Assembly: GCF_003261585.1 (NCBI RefSeq)
Contig: NZ_POVU01000002.1
Location: 124,001-188,000, forward strand
DNA length: 64,000 nt
Reading direction: 5' to 3'
Origin: Acinetobacter sp. MB5
GTDB taxonomy: Bacteria; Pseudomonadota; Gammaproteobacteria; Pseudomonadales; Moraxellaceae
This document shows, one piece after another, positions 28,785 through 40,000 of the stretch. The translations under genes and the position numbers were made by a program. Below the pieces are notes generated by a model. The model saw only the letters and a list, made by a program, of their open reading frames with translations, was not told the origin of the DNA and searched no databases. Numbering within the stretch: position 1 is the stretch's first letter; every line of letters starts with the position of its first letter.

Positions 28785-29678
28785 TCAATCTTGTTTCTTT
28801 AACACATATTTTGCTTTGCTTAGGTTAAAGATGAAGGTTTGAGTTTTATTGACCTTGCTAATTTTTGAAAAATCATCATTTGGCATAGTCCCTGTATAGT
28901 GAATTTGGATAGGATAATAAGCCTGTCCATTCGCTGTGATTTTAAAGGTTGAATCATAGTTATAATATTCTGAAGATGTCTGATCTATATTACCTTCATT
29001 ATCACCAGCAGCATCTGCAACTTTATAAAAATCAATGTAATCATTTTCAGGAAGTAATAATACCCACCATGAAGATTCTGTTTCACCTGTACTGGTGTAA
29101 CTATCTTTTCCATAACTTCCCAGTACATTTTTTCCAAATGACTGAAGATGCTTCTTAAATTCCGTAGCATCCCAATTTGCACTCCCCCAACTACCACGTG
29201 GTTCAATATCAGGATGACTGCGCGTCACCAGTTGATAATGATGATTTGCCAACTTTCTAAAGCTATAAAATTCAAGCTGACTCCCAATAGGATGCCCGTC
29301 TGCAAACTCACCCTCCTGAATGACAGAAGTGTCCATCACCACCAAATAACGCGGTTCACCCGAAATGGACTTATACTGAACCATTCCACCCCATTGAATC
29401 ACACCACCTTCATTTTGTTTGGGTGCGAATAGTCCCCAACCTTTAGACAATTTTACACCTGCGTATTCATCACCTTTTTTCATTACATCTGGGTTTAGAT
29501 GAACTTTACGCAGTCGATTGGTATCAGCATAAAAAGTTTTGATGATGCTTTTAAAACTTAATTCAGTCAGCTCTACAGGTTTTACCTGTTGCGCAAATTG
29601 AACTGGATTGGCAGATGTAGGATTCAAAAACAGGATTGGAGAACATGCGAGCAAAGCCGCACATAATAATTTCTTCAT
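28785..29678 (-). CDS. Secreted protein of unknown function
   Basis: I do not recognise this 297-residue protein. It has a clear signal peptide (MKKLLCAALLACSPILFLNP, likely cleavage near TSA-NPV) and a hydrophilic, beta-rich body with many aromatic residues (WGLFAPKQNEGGVIQWGG, SWWVLLLPENDYIDFYK, YYPIQIHYTGTMPNDDF). No transmembrane segment or catalytic motif is evident, so a periplasmic or surface location is likely. It is upstream of the frameshifted SnoaL-like gene in the same direction, with the MITE-like element in between. Its coding start has no strong ribosome binding site visible in the preceding AT-rich leader. Confidence 0.75.
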   Translation of the reverse strand: MKKLLCAALLACSPILFLNPTSANPVQFAQQVKPVELTELSFKSIIKTFYADTNRLRKVHLNPDVMKKGDEYAGVKLSKGWGLFAPKQNEGGVIQWGGMVQYKSISGEPRYLVVMDTSVIQEGEFADGHPIGSQLEFYSFRKLANHHYQLVTRSHPDIEPRGSWGSANWDATEFKKHLQSFGKNVLGSYGKDSYTSTGETESSWWVLLLPENDYIDFYKVADAAGDNEGNIDQTSSEYYNYDSTFKITANGQAYYPIQIHYTGTMPNDDFSKISKVNKTQTFIFNLSKAKYVLKKQD

Positions 29679-29838
29679 TTTAACCTTTGTTATTTCAATA
29701 TTTTTTTCATTTAAATAAGTGCTTGTAACGGCACGAGCGCAGTGTGTCAGTTCAACACTTAAAAATCTAGCCTCATGTTCGGCTACATCTTGTCACATTT
29801 TTATCACCTATTTTTTGCGCAGATTCTAAAAATTAAAT

Positions 29839-29875
29839 AGATATATCTTTTTTATTATGTAGAATAGATATATCT
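29839..29875. promoter_or_regulatory. Two AGATATATCT palindromes in the PadR-SIP promoter
   Basis: The 10-bp palindrome AGATATATCT occurs at 29839-29848 and 29866-29875, inside a longer direct repeat (ATAGATATATCTTTTTTA-like) with 27-bp spacing. The second copy ends 20 bases before the ATG. This is a plausible self-operator of the PadR domain encoded downstream, as YqjI represses its own gene in E. coli. Confidence 0.5.
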
Positions 29876-29895
29876 TTTTTACTTCTAATCTTCCT

Positions 29896-31203
29896 ATGCG
29901 TGGTAAATCTAATCACAAAGGTTTTGGGCATGGCGGTTTGCGTTGGGTGGTACTCCATCTGATTGCTCAAAAACCTCGACATGGCTATGAACTGATCAAA
30001 GCCATCCAAGAAATGACCAATGGAAACTACAGCCCAAGTGCAGGCATGGTTTATCCCTTACTGACTGAATTACAAGAGAAACAACTGATTCGCAGTCAAG
30101 CTTGTGCAGAAGATGCGCGGAAGCAAAGTTATCAAATCACTGAACTGGGCAATGAAGTGATTGATTCGTATAAAGAGCATATTCAGGAAATCTTGAACCG
30201 AATCAATATTCGTTCGCAGCAGCCAACTCTGGTTCTCGATACTTTGCATGAGTTTAAGAAAGAAGTACGTGAGGTATTGGCAGGTCGCCCACTGAATGCC
30301 GAAGAAGCTGAGATTTTTATACAGACACTCAAAACTGCCGCAGCGACATTACAACAACTGAAACTGGATTCAACAATGACTACAAGCACAGCAACACTCG
30401 ATAAAAAACCATACCGCGTCCGTCATCAACTTAAATTCCGAATTGTGACGGTACAAGAAGTTCTTCAGATTAGCCCAAGCCTGATTCGCATTGTGTTTCA
30501 AGGTGATGATCTTTCTGACTTTAAAAGTGATAGCTTCGATGACCATGCCAAACTGTTTTTCCCAGATGCAGCAACAGGGCGTTTAATCAAACCTGAAATG
30601 ACTGAGCAAGGTCTAAAGTTTGCCGATGACATCAAGCCAATTTCACGTGACTATACGCCTCGTTTGTTTGATCTTGACGCTAAAACACTGGCGATTGATT
30701 TTGTGATTCACGATGCTGGCCCTGCCACAGAATGGGCACAACATGCTAAAATTGGTGATCAAATCGCCATTGGTGGCCCTCGCGGTTCAATGGTGATTCC
30801 AATGGTCTATCAACATTATGTCTTGATTGGTGATGACACCGCATTACCTGCAATTGCTCGACGCTTAGAAGAACTTCCTGCATCGGCGCAAGCAACTGTC
30901 GTTGTTGAAGTTAATTCATCAGTCGATGAGATTACATTCAAATCAGCCGCAAAAACTCAGATCACTTGGCTACACCGTGAAGGTCAAGCCAGTGGTCAAA
31001 CAACTTTATTTAAACAAGCTTTAGAAAGTCTGTCTTTGCCTCAACACGATTACTTTATCTGGATTGCGGCAGAAACACAGGTCGCACGCCAGTTGCGTAA
31101 AACACTGGTTGAACAGTATCAGGTGGCGAAGGATGCCATTAAAGCAGCGGGTTACTGGCAACACGGTACATCCAATGCACATACGGTCATTGATGACGAA
31201 TAA
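29896..31203 (+). CDS. PadR-type regulator fused to siderophore-interacting ferric reductase (YqjI-YqjH-like fusion)
   Basis: A 435-residue two-domain protein. Residues about 10-90 are a PadR winged helix: GHGGLRWVVLHLIAQKPRHG and YELIKAIQEMTNGNYSPSAG resemble E. coli YqjI, the nickel-responsive repressor of yqjH, although the His-rich N-terminal extension of YqjI is shortened to MRGKSNHKGFGHGG. Residues about 175-430 are a siderophore-interacting flavoprotein: RDYTPRLFD (FAD binding), IGDQIAIGGPRGSMVIP and KAAGYWQHG match the NADPH-dependent ferric-chelate reductase YqjH. Thus repressor and target enzyme appear as one polypeptide. No internal stop or frameshift is visible. Two palindromes precede the gene. 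A Bcr/CflA exporter follows in the same direction. Confidence 0.88.
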   Translation: MRGKSNHKGFGHGGLRWVVLHLIAQKPRHGYELIKAIQEMTNGNYSPSAGMVYPLLTELQEKQLIRSQACAEDARKQSYQITELGNEVIDSYKEHIQEILNRINIRSQQPTLVLDTLHEFKKEVREVLAGRPLNAEEAEIFIQTLKTAAATLQQLKLDSTMTTSTATLDKKPYRVRHQLKFRIVTVQEVLQISPSLIRIVFQGDDLSDFKSDSFDDHAKLFFPDAATGRLIKPEMTEQGLKFADDIKPISRDYTPRLFDLDAKTLAIDFVIHDAGPATEWAQHAKIGDQIAIGGPRGSMVIPMVYQHYVLIGDDTALPAIARRLEELPASAQATVVVEVNSSVDEITFKSAAKTQITWLHREGQASGQTTLFKQALESLSLPQHDYFIWIAAETQVARQLRKTLVEQYQVAKDAIKAAGYWQHGTSNAHTVIDDE

Positions 31204-31284
31204 GCTTTTCCATCATTAACCCGATTCGATGACTTTAGTTTCTAAGGTGAGAAATTAAAGTCATCTTTTATTTTGGTATCTCCT

Positions 31285-32484
31285 ATGCAACAAAAGCCAT
31301 ACTCCCTGTCGTGGATTGCTGCGCTTGCTGTACTGACAGCATTAGGTCCTTTCTCAATTGATATGTACCTTTCAGCACTCCCGACAATGGCAAAAGATTT
31401 ATCGGTCAGCACTGCTCAAATCGCCAATACTTTACCCGCTTATTTTATGGGGCTGGCATTTGGACAGCTACTCTATGGTCCAATCAGCGACCATTTTGGC
31501 CGCCGTAAACCCTTATTTTTCGGTTTAACCCTTTATGTTTTGGCCAGTGCAATTTGTATCTTTGCCATGCATCTTGAAGTTCTACTCATCGCACGTATCG
31601 CCCAAGCCTTCGGTGGCTGTGTCGGTGTCGTGGTTGCACGTTCTGCCATTCGTGACCGCATGAGCGGCCCAGAAGCAGCACATGCCTTTTCCCTACTCAT
31701 GATTGTGCAAGGGGTTGCCCCGATTATTGCACCGCTCAGTGGTAGCTTGATGCTATGGGCGTTTAACTGGCGCTCGATTTTTGTGGTGCTATTCCTGTTA
31801 GGCATCATGGCGATGGTGGTTTCATATTTCAAATTTCCTGAAACACTCCCTGTTGAACGTCGTCAAAAACATACCGTTGGTTCAGCCCTAAAAAGTTATG
31901 TCGATCTGTTCCAAGACCGCAGTTTTATTGTGCCTGCGGTGGCAAGCGGCATTTTAATGGGCATGATGTTTACTTACATCAACAGCGCTTCAGAAATCTT
32001 TATTGATCATCTTGGCGTAGGCTCAGGCACATTTGCCCTATTGTTTGGTGTGAACTCATGCGGAATTATTGCTGTATCCAACCTCAACCGTTTTCTGATT
32101 AAACGCTATGATTCATTAGATCTGTTGAAGTTTGGTTCAAGCATGCAATTCTTGGGTGCAATTATTTTCAGTGCTTTTGTATTTAGCCAGCATATTGCCA
32201 TTTGGAGCATGATGCTCGGTCTATTTATGATTGTTGCCTGTGTGGGTTTTATTGGGCCAAACGCAACAGTGTTGGCTCTATCCAAACAGGGTCATCGTGC
32301 AGGTCAAGCCAGTGCCTTGCTCGGTGCATTGCAATTTACCTTTGGTCTGGTTTCAGGCGCGATTTTGTATATTTTGCCAATGAAACTGGAAATGTCAGTC
32401 AGCACTGTGATGATTTTATACAGCGTGGTAGGTGGTGTATTGGTGCGAATGATTCAACCCATCAAATCACATCGTTATGCTTAA
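31285..32484 (+). CDS. Bcr/CflA-type MFS multidrug exporter
   Basis: The frame opens at TTG 31273, but ATG 31285 (MQQKPYSLSWIAALAVLTAL) is the likely start, giving 399 residues and about twelve helices. GPFSIDMYLSALPTMAKDLS and YGPISDHFGRRKPLFFGLTL are the Bcr/CflA hallmarks; VARSAIRDRMSGPEAAHAFS follows in the helix 4-5 region. It is an inner-membrane proton antiporter that exports drugs or metabolites. It lies 81 bases after the PadR-SIP fusion and may share its transcript. It is a paralogue of the exporter at 2585 but not under the TTAATATATTAA operator. Confidence 0.88.
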   Translation: MQQKPYSLSWIAALAVLTALGPFSIDMYLSALPTMAKDLSVSTAQIANTLPAYFMGLAFGQLLYGPISDHFGRRKPLFFGLTLYVLASAICIFAMHLEVLLIARIAQAFGGCVGVVVARSAIRDRMSGPEAAHAFSLLMIVQGVAPIIAPLSGSLMLWAFNWRSIFVVLFLLGIMAMVVSYFKFPETLPVERRQKHTVGSALKSYVDLFQDRSFIVPAVASGILMGMMFTYINSASEIFIDHLGVGSGTFALLFGVNSCGIIAVSNLNRFLIKRYDSLDLLKFGSSMQFLGAIIFSAFVFSQHIAIWSMMLGLFMIVACVGFIGPNATVLALSKQGHRAGQASALLGALQFTFGLVSGAILYILPMKLEMSVSTVMILYSVVGGVLVRMIQPIKSHRYA

Positions 32485-32495
32485 ATTATCCCCAT

Positions 32496-32530
32496 AAAAA
32501 AAGACCTTGCTTAATGCAAGGTCTTTTTTT
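32496..32530. terminator. Bidirectional terminator between Bcr/CflA and the RND operon
   Basis: AAAAAAGACCTTGC and GCAAGGTCTTTTTTT pair around TTAAT, with U runs on both strands for the two convergent units. Confidence 0.88.
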
Positions 32531-32537
32531 AATCACA

Positions 32538-33956
32538 TTACTTCGGTAAATCACTGCTTTGCCAACCACCACCCAATGCAGTAATCAACGCAACACTGTT
32601 TTGTAGCTGAGTTGATTGAAGCTGCAATAAACTTTGCTCACTCGACAAACGCGTTGCTTCCGTTGAAGCGACATCAGTATAGTCAATCATGCCTGCATTG
32701 TACTGGTTACGCATAATTCGTGCAGTTTCCGTTGCCGCAGCCAAAGACTGACTGGTATGTTGCACTTCCTTGCCTAAACTGGTGCCTTCTGCCAAGTAAT
32801 CTTCAATATTTTGCATGGCTTCAAGTACAGTCTGTTTGTAGTTCGCAACAGACTCATCATAGGCTGCACGTGCCTGTTTGACTTTAGCTTTGTTCGCGCC
32901 AAAATCAAATACAGTTTGTGTCGCAGATGCACCCAAAGACCACAACAGGTTTTGTGCGCTAATCAGGTTTGACAAACCACTTGCAGAGTATCCACCCGAA
33001 CCTGATAAAGTAATGTCAGGAAAATAACCCGCAATTGCGATCCCGATTTCTTCATTGGCAGCAGCCAAACTCCGCTCAGCAGATGCAATATCTGGACGGC
33101 GTTCTAGTAAACGGCTTGGTAAAGTCAGCGGGACATTTGGAGTTTTAGGTAAAGCCGCCTGACTGACAGGCAGATCAAACTGGGCAGGCATTTTCCCAAT
33201 CAACATCGCAATCGCATGTTCATATTGGGCACGTTGCCAAACCAAATCTTCACGGGAAGATTTAGCACTATATAACGATGACTCTGCTTGGGTCAGATCA
33301 GATTTAGCGATTACACCTTCTTTATATTTGGCAGCCAAAACCTTGCGGTAACGGGTATAAGTGTCGATGGTTTTGTCATACAGAGCAATGCGTTTATCAA
33401 GTACGCGCAGGGCAAAGTAATCCTGTGCCAGTGTGGTTTGCGCACTTAGAGTTGCGTTGGCAAGATCTGCTGCACTGGCTTGAGCCGAAGCTTTGTCTTC
33501 CCGTACAGTACGTTTCAACTTGCCCCACAGGTCAAGTTCCCAGCTTAAACTGGCTTCAGCAGTATAACTGTTACTTGGTTTTGCCTGACTTTGTGCGCTG
33601 CGTGTGCCACTACCTGTTGCACTCACGGTTGGGGCGCGTTCTGCTTTGGCTTGTGAAACCAGTGCTGCCGCTTGTTCATACTTCGCGACATACTGCGCAA
33701 CGTTTTGATTCGACACCACGACTTGTTGCTGCAAGTTATTCAAAATCGGATCTTGGTAAATTTCCCACCAAGCACCACGACTTTGCTGATCTTGTGGCTG
33801 TGCCACTTTCCAACCCTGTGCTGCTTCTTTATAAGTCACAGGCATTGAAATTTCAGGCTTTTTGTAGTTTGGCCCCACAGTACATCCCGAGAAAATCGGC
33901 AGTGCACAACACAGGGCTAGGCATAATTTATTTTTCAACATATCAATGCTCATCAT
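32538..33956 (-). CDS. RND efflux outer-membrane factor (NodT/OprM-like lipoprotein)
   Basis: About 467-472 residues. The signal peptide ends at a lipobox (LPIFSGC-TVGPNYKKPEI), followed by the two repeated TolC-like coiled-coil domains with Ala/Gln-rich heptads, and RLLERRPDIASAERSLAAAN, the conserved NodT-family motif. It forms the outer-membrane duct of the tripartite pump. It is the last gene of the operon; its frame overlaps the end of the second RND permease by 14 bases, although an ATG at 33941 just after that stop is also possible. Termination at 32496. Confidence 0.92.
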   Translation of the reverse strand: MMSIDMLKNKLCLALCCALPIFSGCTVGPNYKKPEISMPVTYKEAAQGWKVAQPQDQQSRGAWWEIYQDPILNNLQQQVVVSNQNVAQYVAKYEQAAALVSQAKAERAPTVSATGSGTRSAQSQAKPSNSYTAEASLSWELDLWGKLKRTVREDKASAQASAADLANATLSAQTTLAQDYFALRVLDKRIALYDKTIDTYTRYRKVLAAKYKEGVIAKSDLTQAESSLYSAKSSREDLVWQRAQYEHAIAMLIGKMPAQFDLPVSQAALPKTPNVPLTLPSRLLERRPDIASAERSLAAANEEIGIAIAGYFPDITLSGSGGYSASGLSNLISAQNLLWSLGASATQTVFDFGANKAKVKQARAAYDESVANYKQTVLEAMQNIEDYLAEGTSLGKEVQHTSQSLAAATETARIMRNQYNAGMIDYTDVASTEATRLSSEQSLLQLQSTQLQNSVALITALGGGWQSSDLPK

Positions 33957-36900
33957 TTAGGGGAACATGCGATGAATTTGGACGTTTCCAAAATGACTTC
34001 ACCCATGAACCAAAACGATCTAAATACACATACACCACAGGCGTTGTATACAAGGTTAATAACTGGCTAAACACCAAACCGCCACAAATGGCAATCCCGA
34101 GTGGGCGATGCAAGGCTGCATTTGAACCTGTCTGAATAATTAACGGTAGTGCACCAAAAAATGCTGCCAATGTAGTCATAAGGATTGGACGAAAACGCTT
34201 GTCACACGCCTTCATAATGGCTTGTTCTGGCGAAAGGTTCTGCTCTTTTTCTGCGGTTAAGGCAAAATCAATCATCAAAATGGCATTTTTCTTCACGATC
34301 CCGATCAGCAGCAAAATACCAATCAAGGCAATGACGGTCAACTGTGTCCCTGTCAGCATCATCAGCACCAAAGCTCCAACACCTGCCGAAGGTAAGGTCG
34401 ATAAAATCGTAATCGGATGAATCCAGCTTTCATACAGCATCCCCAGCAAAATATAAATGGTTGCCAATGCTGCAAAAATCAGCCAAGGCATTTGTTTCAC
34501 CAGTGTTTCATAGACTTGTGCTGTCCCTGCCAAACTGCCATGTACTGTATCTGGCATACCAATTTTCACCATCGCCTGATCAATTGCGGCTTTAGCCTGC
34601 TCTAATGACACACCATCGGCCAAGTTAAAGGCAATTGTGGTGGTGGCCATTTGACCTTGGTGAGCGACTGACAATGGTGCAGTGGTATATTCCAAATGGG
34701 CAAAAGCTGAGATTGGGATCGACTGATTATCACTGGTCAACACATACAATTGCTTCAAGACTTCAGGGTTTTGGGTGTAGTTGTTGTTAAGCCCAATAAT
34801 GGTGTAATACTGGTTCAGCATTTGATATTGCGTCGCAATTTGACGCTGACTAAACGCATTATTCAGGAAAGTATCAATGTCCTCGACATTTAAACCATAA
34901 CGTTTCGCAGCAACACGGTCGATTACCACTTTCACTTCAGAACCACCTGACTGTGCATCACTATCGACACTGGTCAGTTCAGGTAACTGTTTCAACGTGG
35001 CATAGACCTTAGGACTCCATTCACGTAAAGTTTCCAAACTATCACTTTGTACACTGTACTGGTAAGTGGCATTGGCACTACGTCCACCGACACGTAAGTC
35101 TTGTGCAGGCATTAGAAACAAGGACATTCCAGGCATTTTGCTATTTTGCTTGGTAATGCGGTTAGCAATTTGCATGGCTGATTCTTTACGTTCACTCTCA
35201 TCCTTCAAACGGATAAAGAAATTAGCACTATTTCGAGAACCAAAACCACCACTCCCTGTCGATGCAATCACATATTGAATGTCTTTATCTTTCTGTAATT
35301 TTTGGCTAATGGCTTTGAGTTGTGGCTCAATTGACTGGAAGCTGGTTGCCTGATCAGCTCTTAATTGTCCCATTAACAAGCCATTATCCTGATCTGGGAA
35401 TAAGCCTTTTTGTACCACTTTGTACAAGTACACATTACCCACCACAGTGATCAACAGTGTCAACATCGTCAGACGTTTATGGCGCATGATGACCGAAAGA
35501 CTTTTTACATAGCCATTGTGTAATTTACTTAAAACTACGCCAACTCCCGCCATAAAGCGGTTTTCTTTTTCATTGCCAGTTTCTTTCTTTAACAAGCGTG
35601 AACACAACATTGGGGTCAGCGTTAAAGACACAAACATGGAAATCAGCAATGAAACCGACAAAGTGACAGCAAACTCTCGGAACAAACGTCCCAAGACACC
35701 ACTCATTAACAGCAATGGAATGAACACGGCAATCAATGAAGCGGTCATCGACAAAACCGTAAAACCGACTTCCTTACTCCCCTTCAGGGCAGCATCCATC
35801 GGCGTCATACCATCTTCTATATGTCGACTGATATTTTCCAAAACTACAATCGCATCATCGACCACGAAACCTGTCGCTACAATCAAGGCCATCATCGACA
35901 AGGCATCGAGACTATAACCAAGTGCATACATTGCAGCAAATGTACTGATGATGGAAATCGGAAGCGTAATCGCAGGAATCAGTAATGCATGACCTTTTCT
36001 CAAGAAGAAAAATACCACTGAAATCACTAGCAAGACAGCGAGTATCAAAGTTCTCTCAGTTTCGTGTAAGGCACCACGAATGGTTAATGAACGGTCAATG
36101 GCCAAAGTGATTTGCGTACCTTTTGGCAACATTTCATTTAGGACAGGAATCTCAGCTTTAATCGCATCAATCGTTTTCAGCATGTTGGCCCCTGCTTGAC
36201 GAGTGACCGCAATAGAGACTGACTGCTGATTGTTAAAATAACCTGCCGAGTAAATATCCTGAACGGAATCGGTCACAGACGCGATATCGTGCAAACGCAC
36301 TGCTGCACCGTTTCGATAAGCCACAATCAAATCTTGATAGTCTTTGGCTTTGGTCAACTGACCATTGGCATCAATCCACCATGTATAGTGACTGCCACTA
36401 ATTAATCCACGCGGTGAATTGGTGGTTGCATTGTCAACGGCTGCACGAACCGTATCTAAACTAATGCCATAACTGGTGAGCTGCTTCGGATCAAGACTTA
36501 CCCTCACCGCAGGTAAAGCACCACCACGCAAGGAAACCTGACCGACCCCCTGCACCTGTGCAATTTTCTGCTGGAGCTTACTGGAAGCCAAGTCATATAA
36601 CTGACCACGATTGAGGTTGTCAGAGGTTAATGCCAACATCAAAATCGGTGCATCAGATGGGTTTGCCTTACGATACGTTGGTAAGGTTTTCATGCTGCTT
36701 GGAAGCAAACTCCGCGCTGCATTAATCGCTGCCTGTACATCACGTGCTGCGCCATCAATATCGCGATTAAGATCAAACTGAATAATGACATTGGTCGAGC
36801 CCTGACTACTCGAAGACGTCATTTCCGTAATGCCTGCAATTTGACCCATGGCACGCTCAAGTGGTGTCGCCACAGTTGCTGCCATGGTTTCAGGGCTGGC

Positions 36901-37059
36901 TCCAGCAAGACTTGCCTGTACCATAATGGTTGGCGTATCAATTTGCGGTAACGGTGCTACAGGCAACAGGCGAAATGCCAGAATGCCCAACAAGGTCAGT
37001 GCAAGACTGACCAAAATGGTGGCAATCGGTCTTAAAATAAAGACTTTCGACACATTCAT
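33943..37059 (-). CDS. RND multidrug efflux permease, MdtC/MuxC-like
   Basis: A 1038-residue inner-membrane proton antiporter of the HAE1 family with twelve helices and two large periplasmic loops. It starts [20 protein letters not shown]; the central helix-4 region [20 protein letters not shown] holds the acidic proton-relay residues; [20 protein letters not shown] is the matching helix in the C-terminal half. It is adjacent to a second permease with four-base overlap, the layout of MdtABC/MuxABC heteromeric pumps, so it is most likely the C-type subunit. Substrates (drugs, bile salts or others) cannot be decided. Confidence 0.92.
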   Translation of the reverse strand: MNVSKVFILRPIATILVSLALTLLGILAFRLLPVAPLPQIDTPTIMVQASLAGASPETMAATVATPLERAMGQIAGITEMTSSSSQGSTNVIIQFDLNRDIDGAARDVQAAINAARSLLPSSMKTLPTYRKANPSDAPILMLALTSDNLNRGQLYDLASSKLQQKIAQVQGVGQVSLRGGALPAVRVSLDPKQLTSYGISLDTVRAAVDNATTNSPRGLISGSHYTWWIDANGQLTKAKDYQDLIVAYRNGAAVRLHDIASVTDSVQDIYSAGYFNNQQSVSIAVTRQAGANMLKTIDAIKAEIPVLNEMLPKGTQITLAIDRSLTIRGALHETERTLILAVLLVISVVFFFLRKGHALLIPAITLPISIISTFAAMYALGYSLDALSMMALIVATGFVVDDAIVVLENISRHIEDGMTPMDAALKGSKEVGFTVLSMTASLIAVFIPLLLMSGVLGRLFREFAVTLSVSLLISMFVSLTLTPMLCSRLLKKETGNEKENRFMAGVGVVLSKLHNGYVKSLSVIMRHKRLTMLTLLITVVGNVYLYKVVQKGLFPDQDNGLLMGQLRADQATSFQSIEPQLKAISQKLQKDKDIQYVIASTGSGGFGSRNSANFFIRLKDESERKESAMQIANRITKQNSKMPGMSLFLMPAQDLRVGGRSANATYQYSVQSDSLETLREWSPKVYATLKQLPELTSVDSDAQSGGSEVKVVIDRVAAKRYGLNVEDIDTFLNNAFSQRQIATQYQMLNQYYTIIGLNNNYTQNPEVLKQLYVLTSDNQSIPISAFAHLEYTTAPLSVAHQGQMATTTIAFNLADGVSLEQAKAAIDQAMVKIGMPDTVHGSLAGTAQVYETLVKQMPWLIFAALATIYILLGMLYESWIHPITILSTLPSAGVGALVLMMLTGTQLTVIALIGILLLIGIVKKNAILMIDFALTAEKEQNLSPEQAIMKACDKRFRPILMTTLAAFFGALPLIIQTGSNAALHRPLGIAICGGLVFSQLLTLYTTPVVYVYLDRFGSWVKSFWKRPNSSHVPLNDEH

Positions 37060-40000
37060 GACGTTGCCCCTGATTTTTTCCGATGCGCTAATTTTTCAAA
37101 AGCCAGATAAATCACAGGTGTGGTAAATAAAGTCAGTAATTGACTAAAGATCAGACCACCGACAATCACCAAACCGAGTGGCTGACGTAGTTCTGCGCCA
37201 GAACCCGATGCCAACATAAGCGGCACAGCACCAAGCAATGCCGCACAGGTCGTCATCAAAATTGGGCGGAAACGCAGTAGACAGGCCTGATAAATTGCAT
37301 CGTGGGCATTTTTTCCTTGTCGCTGTTCATCGAGTGCAAAGTCAATCAGCATGATGGCATTTTTCTTTACAATCCCGATTAGCAAGATAATCCCGATCAA
37401 TGCAATCAGTGTGAATTCTGTGCCTGTCAGTTTAAGTGCCAACAATGCACCAATCGCTGCCGATGGTAAGGTTGAAAGTACGGTAATCGGGTGAATCCAG
37501 CTTTCATACAAAATACCCAGAACGATGTACATTGTCATTACAGCAGCAAGAATCAACCACAAGGTATTTTGGCTCGATGAGCTAAATGCTTCGAGTGAAC
37601 CTTGATACTGGAGATTGACTGTATCTGGCATCTGGATTTTTTGCTTAATGTCATCAATTGCCTGACGTGCCTGTTCAATTGAATAACCATCGGCAAGGTT
37701 AAATGACACTGTTGCTGCTGGAGTCTGATCACGACGTGCATAGGTCAAGTAACCTTCTTTTTCAGTCACAGTGATCAGGTTACTGAGCGGTACCATACTG
37801 CTACTTGCAGTCGTACTGGAACTGGTTGAACTGCTTGTCGTTGATGTCGATGTTGTTGTGCTACTTGAGCTTGTTGAGCTGCTCGAATCCGTCGATGCTT
37901 TCAGATAAATATGAGAGAAAGCCGACAAATCCTGTTTGTACTCAGGCGGCACTTCAAGAACTACACGGTATTGGTTGGCTTGCGTATAAATCGTAGAAAT
38001 CAGATGTTGACCAAATGCATTATACAAAGCGGTATCAATATCACTGGCGGTCAAACCATAACGACTCGCTTCATCACGGTTAATTTGCACATAGGCCACT
38101 TTCGCGCGATTTTGTAAGTTGCTATTCACATCCTTAAATTCAGGACGATCTTTCATCGCCTCGACAAATTGCGGTACCCAATTTTCCAGTTCGGATTGAT
38201 CTGGAGTATCCAGCGTCAACTGGTACTGGCTTGGTGTGACCTGATCATCGACATTTAAGTCTTGGCTCTTGATCGCATAAAGCTGAATGTCCGCAATTTT
38301 CGCAGCACGCTCTTTCAAACGTGCTATCACGACATCGGCTTTATCGCGTTCACCAAAGTCTTTTAGGCTGATCTGCAAACGCCCCATATTTAAAGCAGTA
38401 TTATTGGTCGCATCCACCCCGACAATCGAAGCAATTGAATCTACCGCAGGGTCTTTTTGCAATGCCGTAGCCAAAGCCTGTTGGCGTTTGACCATTTCAC
38501 TATAAGATACATCTTGCGATGCGAGTGTAATCCCTTGAATCTTGCCAGTATCTTGAGCTGGGAAGAAACCTTTAGGAATCCAGAGATACAAGCCAGCCGT
38601 CACTGCCAGTGACAAGACAGCGACACATAAGGTTAAAGGCTGATGATCCAGTACCCAAAGCAGGCATTTTTCATAACCATGCAAAAGTTTGTCAAAACCT
38701 CGCCCGAAACTTCGTGCCAGTCTATTGTGCTTTTCTTCAGGGATATTTTTCAGCAAATATGCGCTGAGCATTGGTGTCAAGGTCAAAGACACAAACATGG
38801 ACACCAAAATCGACACTGCGAGTGTGATAGAAAACTCGCGGAACAAACGCCCAATGACATCCCCCATAAACAGCAAGGGAATCAGAACTGCAATCAGGGA
38901 AATGGTCAGGGAAATAATGGTAAAACCAATTTCTTGCGAGCCTTTCAGCGCGGCAATCAACGGTTTTTCACCTTCTTCAATATGCCGCTGAATATTCTCC
39001 ACCACCACAATCGCATCATCAATTACGAAACCTGTGGCAATGGTCAGTGCCATTAAGGTCAGGTTGTTAATCGAGAAGCCTGCCAGATACATCACGCCAA
39101 ATGTCCCAACAATCGACAAAGGCACGGCCAAACTTGGAATCAACGTGGTAGCAAATGTCCGTAAGAACAGGAATGACACCATCACTACCAAGGCGATTGC
39201 TAAAATCAGTTCAAACTGTACATCTGAAATTGAAGCACGAATGGTATCGGTACGATCCGCCAACGTCGTGATTTTTACTGAACCTGGCAAACTGGCTTGG
39301 ATTGCAGGTAACTTGGCTTTGATGTTATCGACAATCGAGACGACGTTCGTTCCTGGTTGGCGCTGAATATTAATAATAATGGCAGGTTTACCATTTGCCC
39401 ACGCTTGTTGATACTCGTCTTGTGGGGCTTGTTCAACAGTCGCAACATCGTGTAAATATAGCGCCTGACCATTTTCATATTTCAAGATCAGATTGCTGTA
39501 TTCATCTGCACTTTGTAACTGGTCATTGGCATCAATCGTGACTGAACGCTCAGGCCCATCAAAACCACCTTTTGAACCATTCACATTGGCATTATTAATG
39601 ACCGTATCGACATCTGCTAATGTTAAACCATGACTCGCTAAAGCAGCAGGGTTGGCACGTATACGAACCGCCTGTTGTTGTCCACCCGCCAAGCTCACCA
39701 AACCCACCCCTGAAATTTGCGACAATTTAAGTGCAACACGGGTATTAATCAAATCTTGAACTTTGGTCAGCGGCAAGGTATCTGAGGTCGCAGCCAATGT
39801 AAGAATTGGGGTATCGGCTGGGTTAACTTTTTTATAGGTAGGCTTGTTTGGTAGATCACTTGGCAATAAAGAGTCGGCAGTGTTAATTGCCGCTTGCACT
39901 TCCTGCTCGGCAACATCCAAAGAAGTGTCGAGATTAAATTTCAGGGTAATGACCGATGCCCCACCCGAACTGGTGGAATACATCTGGTTCAAGCCTGCCA

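Noticed and set aside
32202..32549. 115-codon frame inside and beyond the Bcr/CflA gene
   Set aside because: It overlaps a clear transporter in another frame and runs through a terminator; a shadow frame.
37797..37899. Simple microsatellite or assembly artefact at the Ser/Thr tract
   Set aside because: The codons are varied and the frame is intact on both sides, unlike a slippage repeat or misassembly.
38643..39056. 137-codon plus-strand frame inside the RND permease
   Set aside because: Antisense of conserved transmembrane segments; no start signal and no family resemblance.
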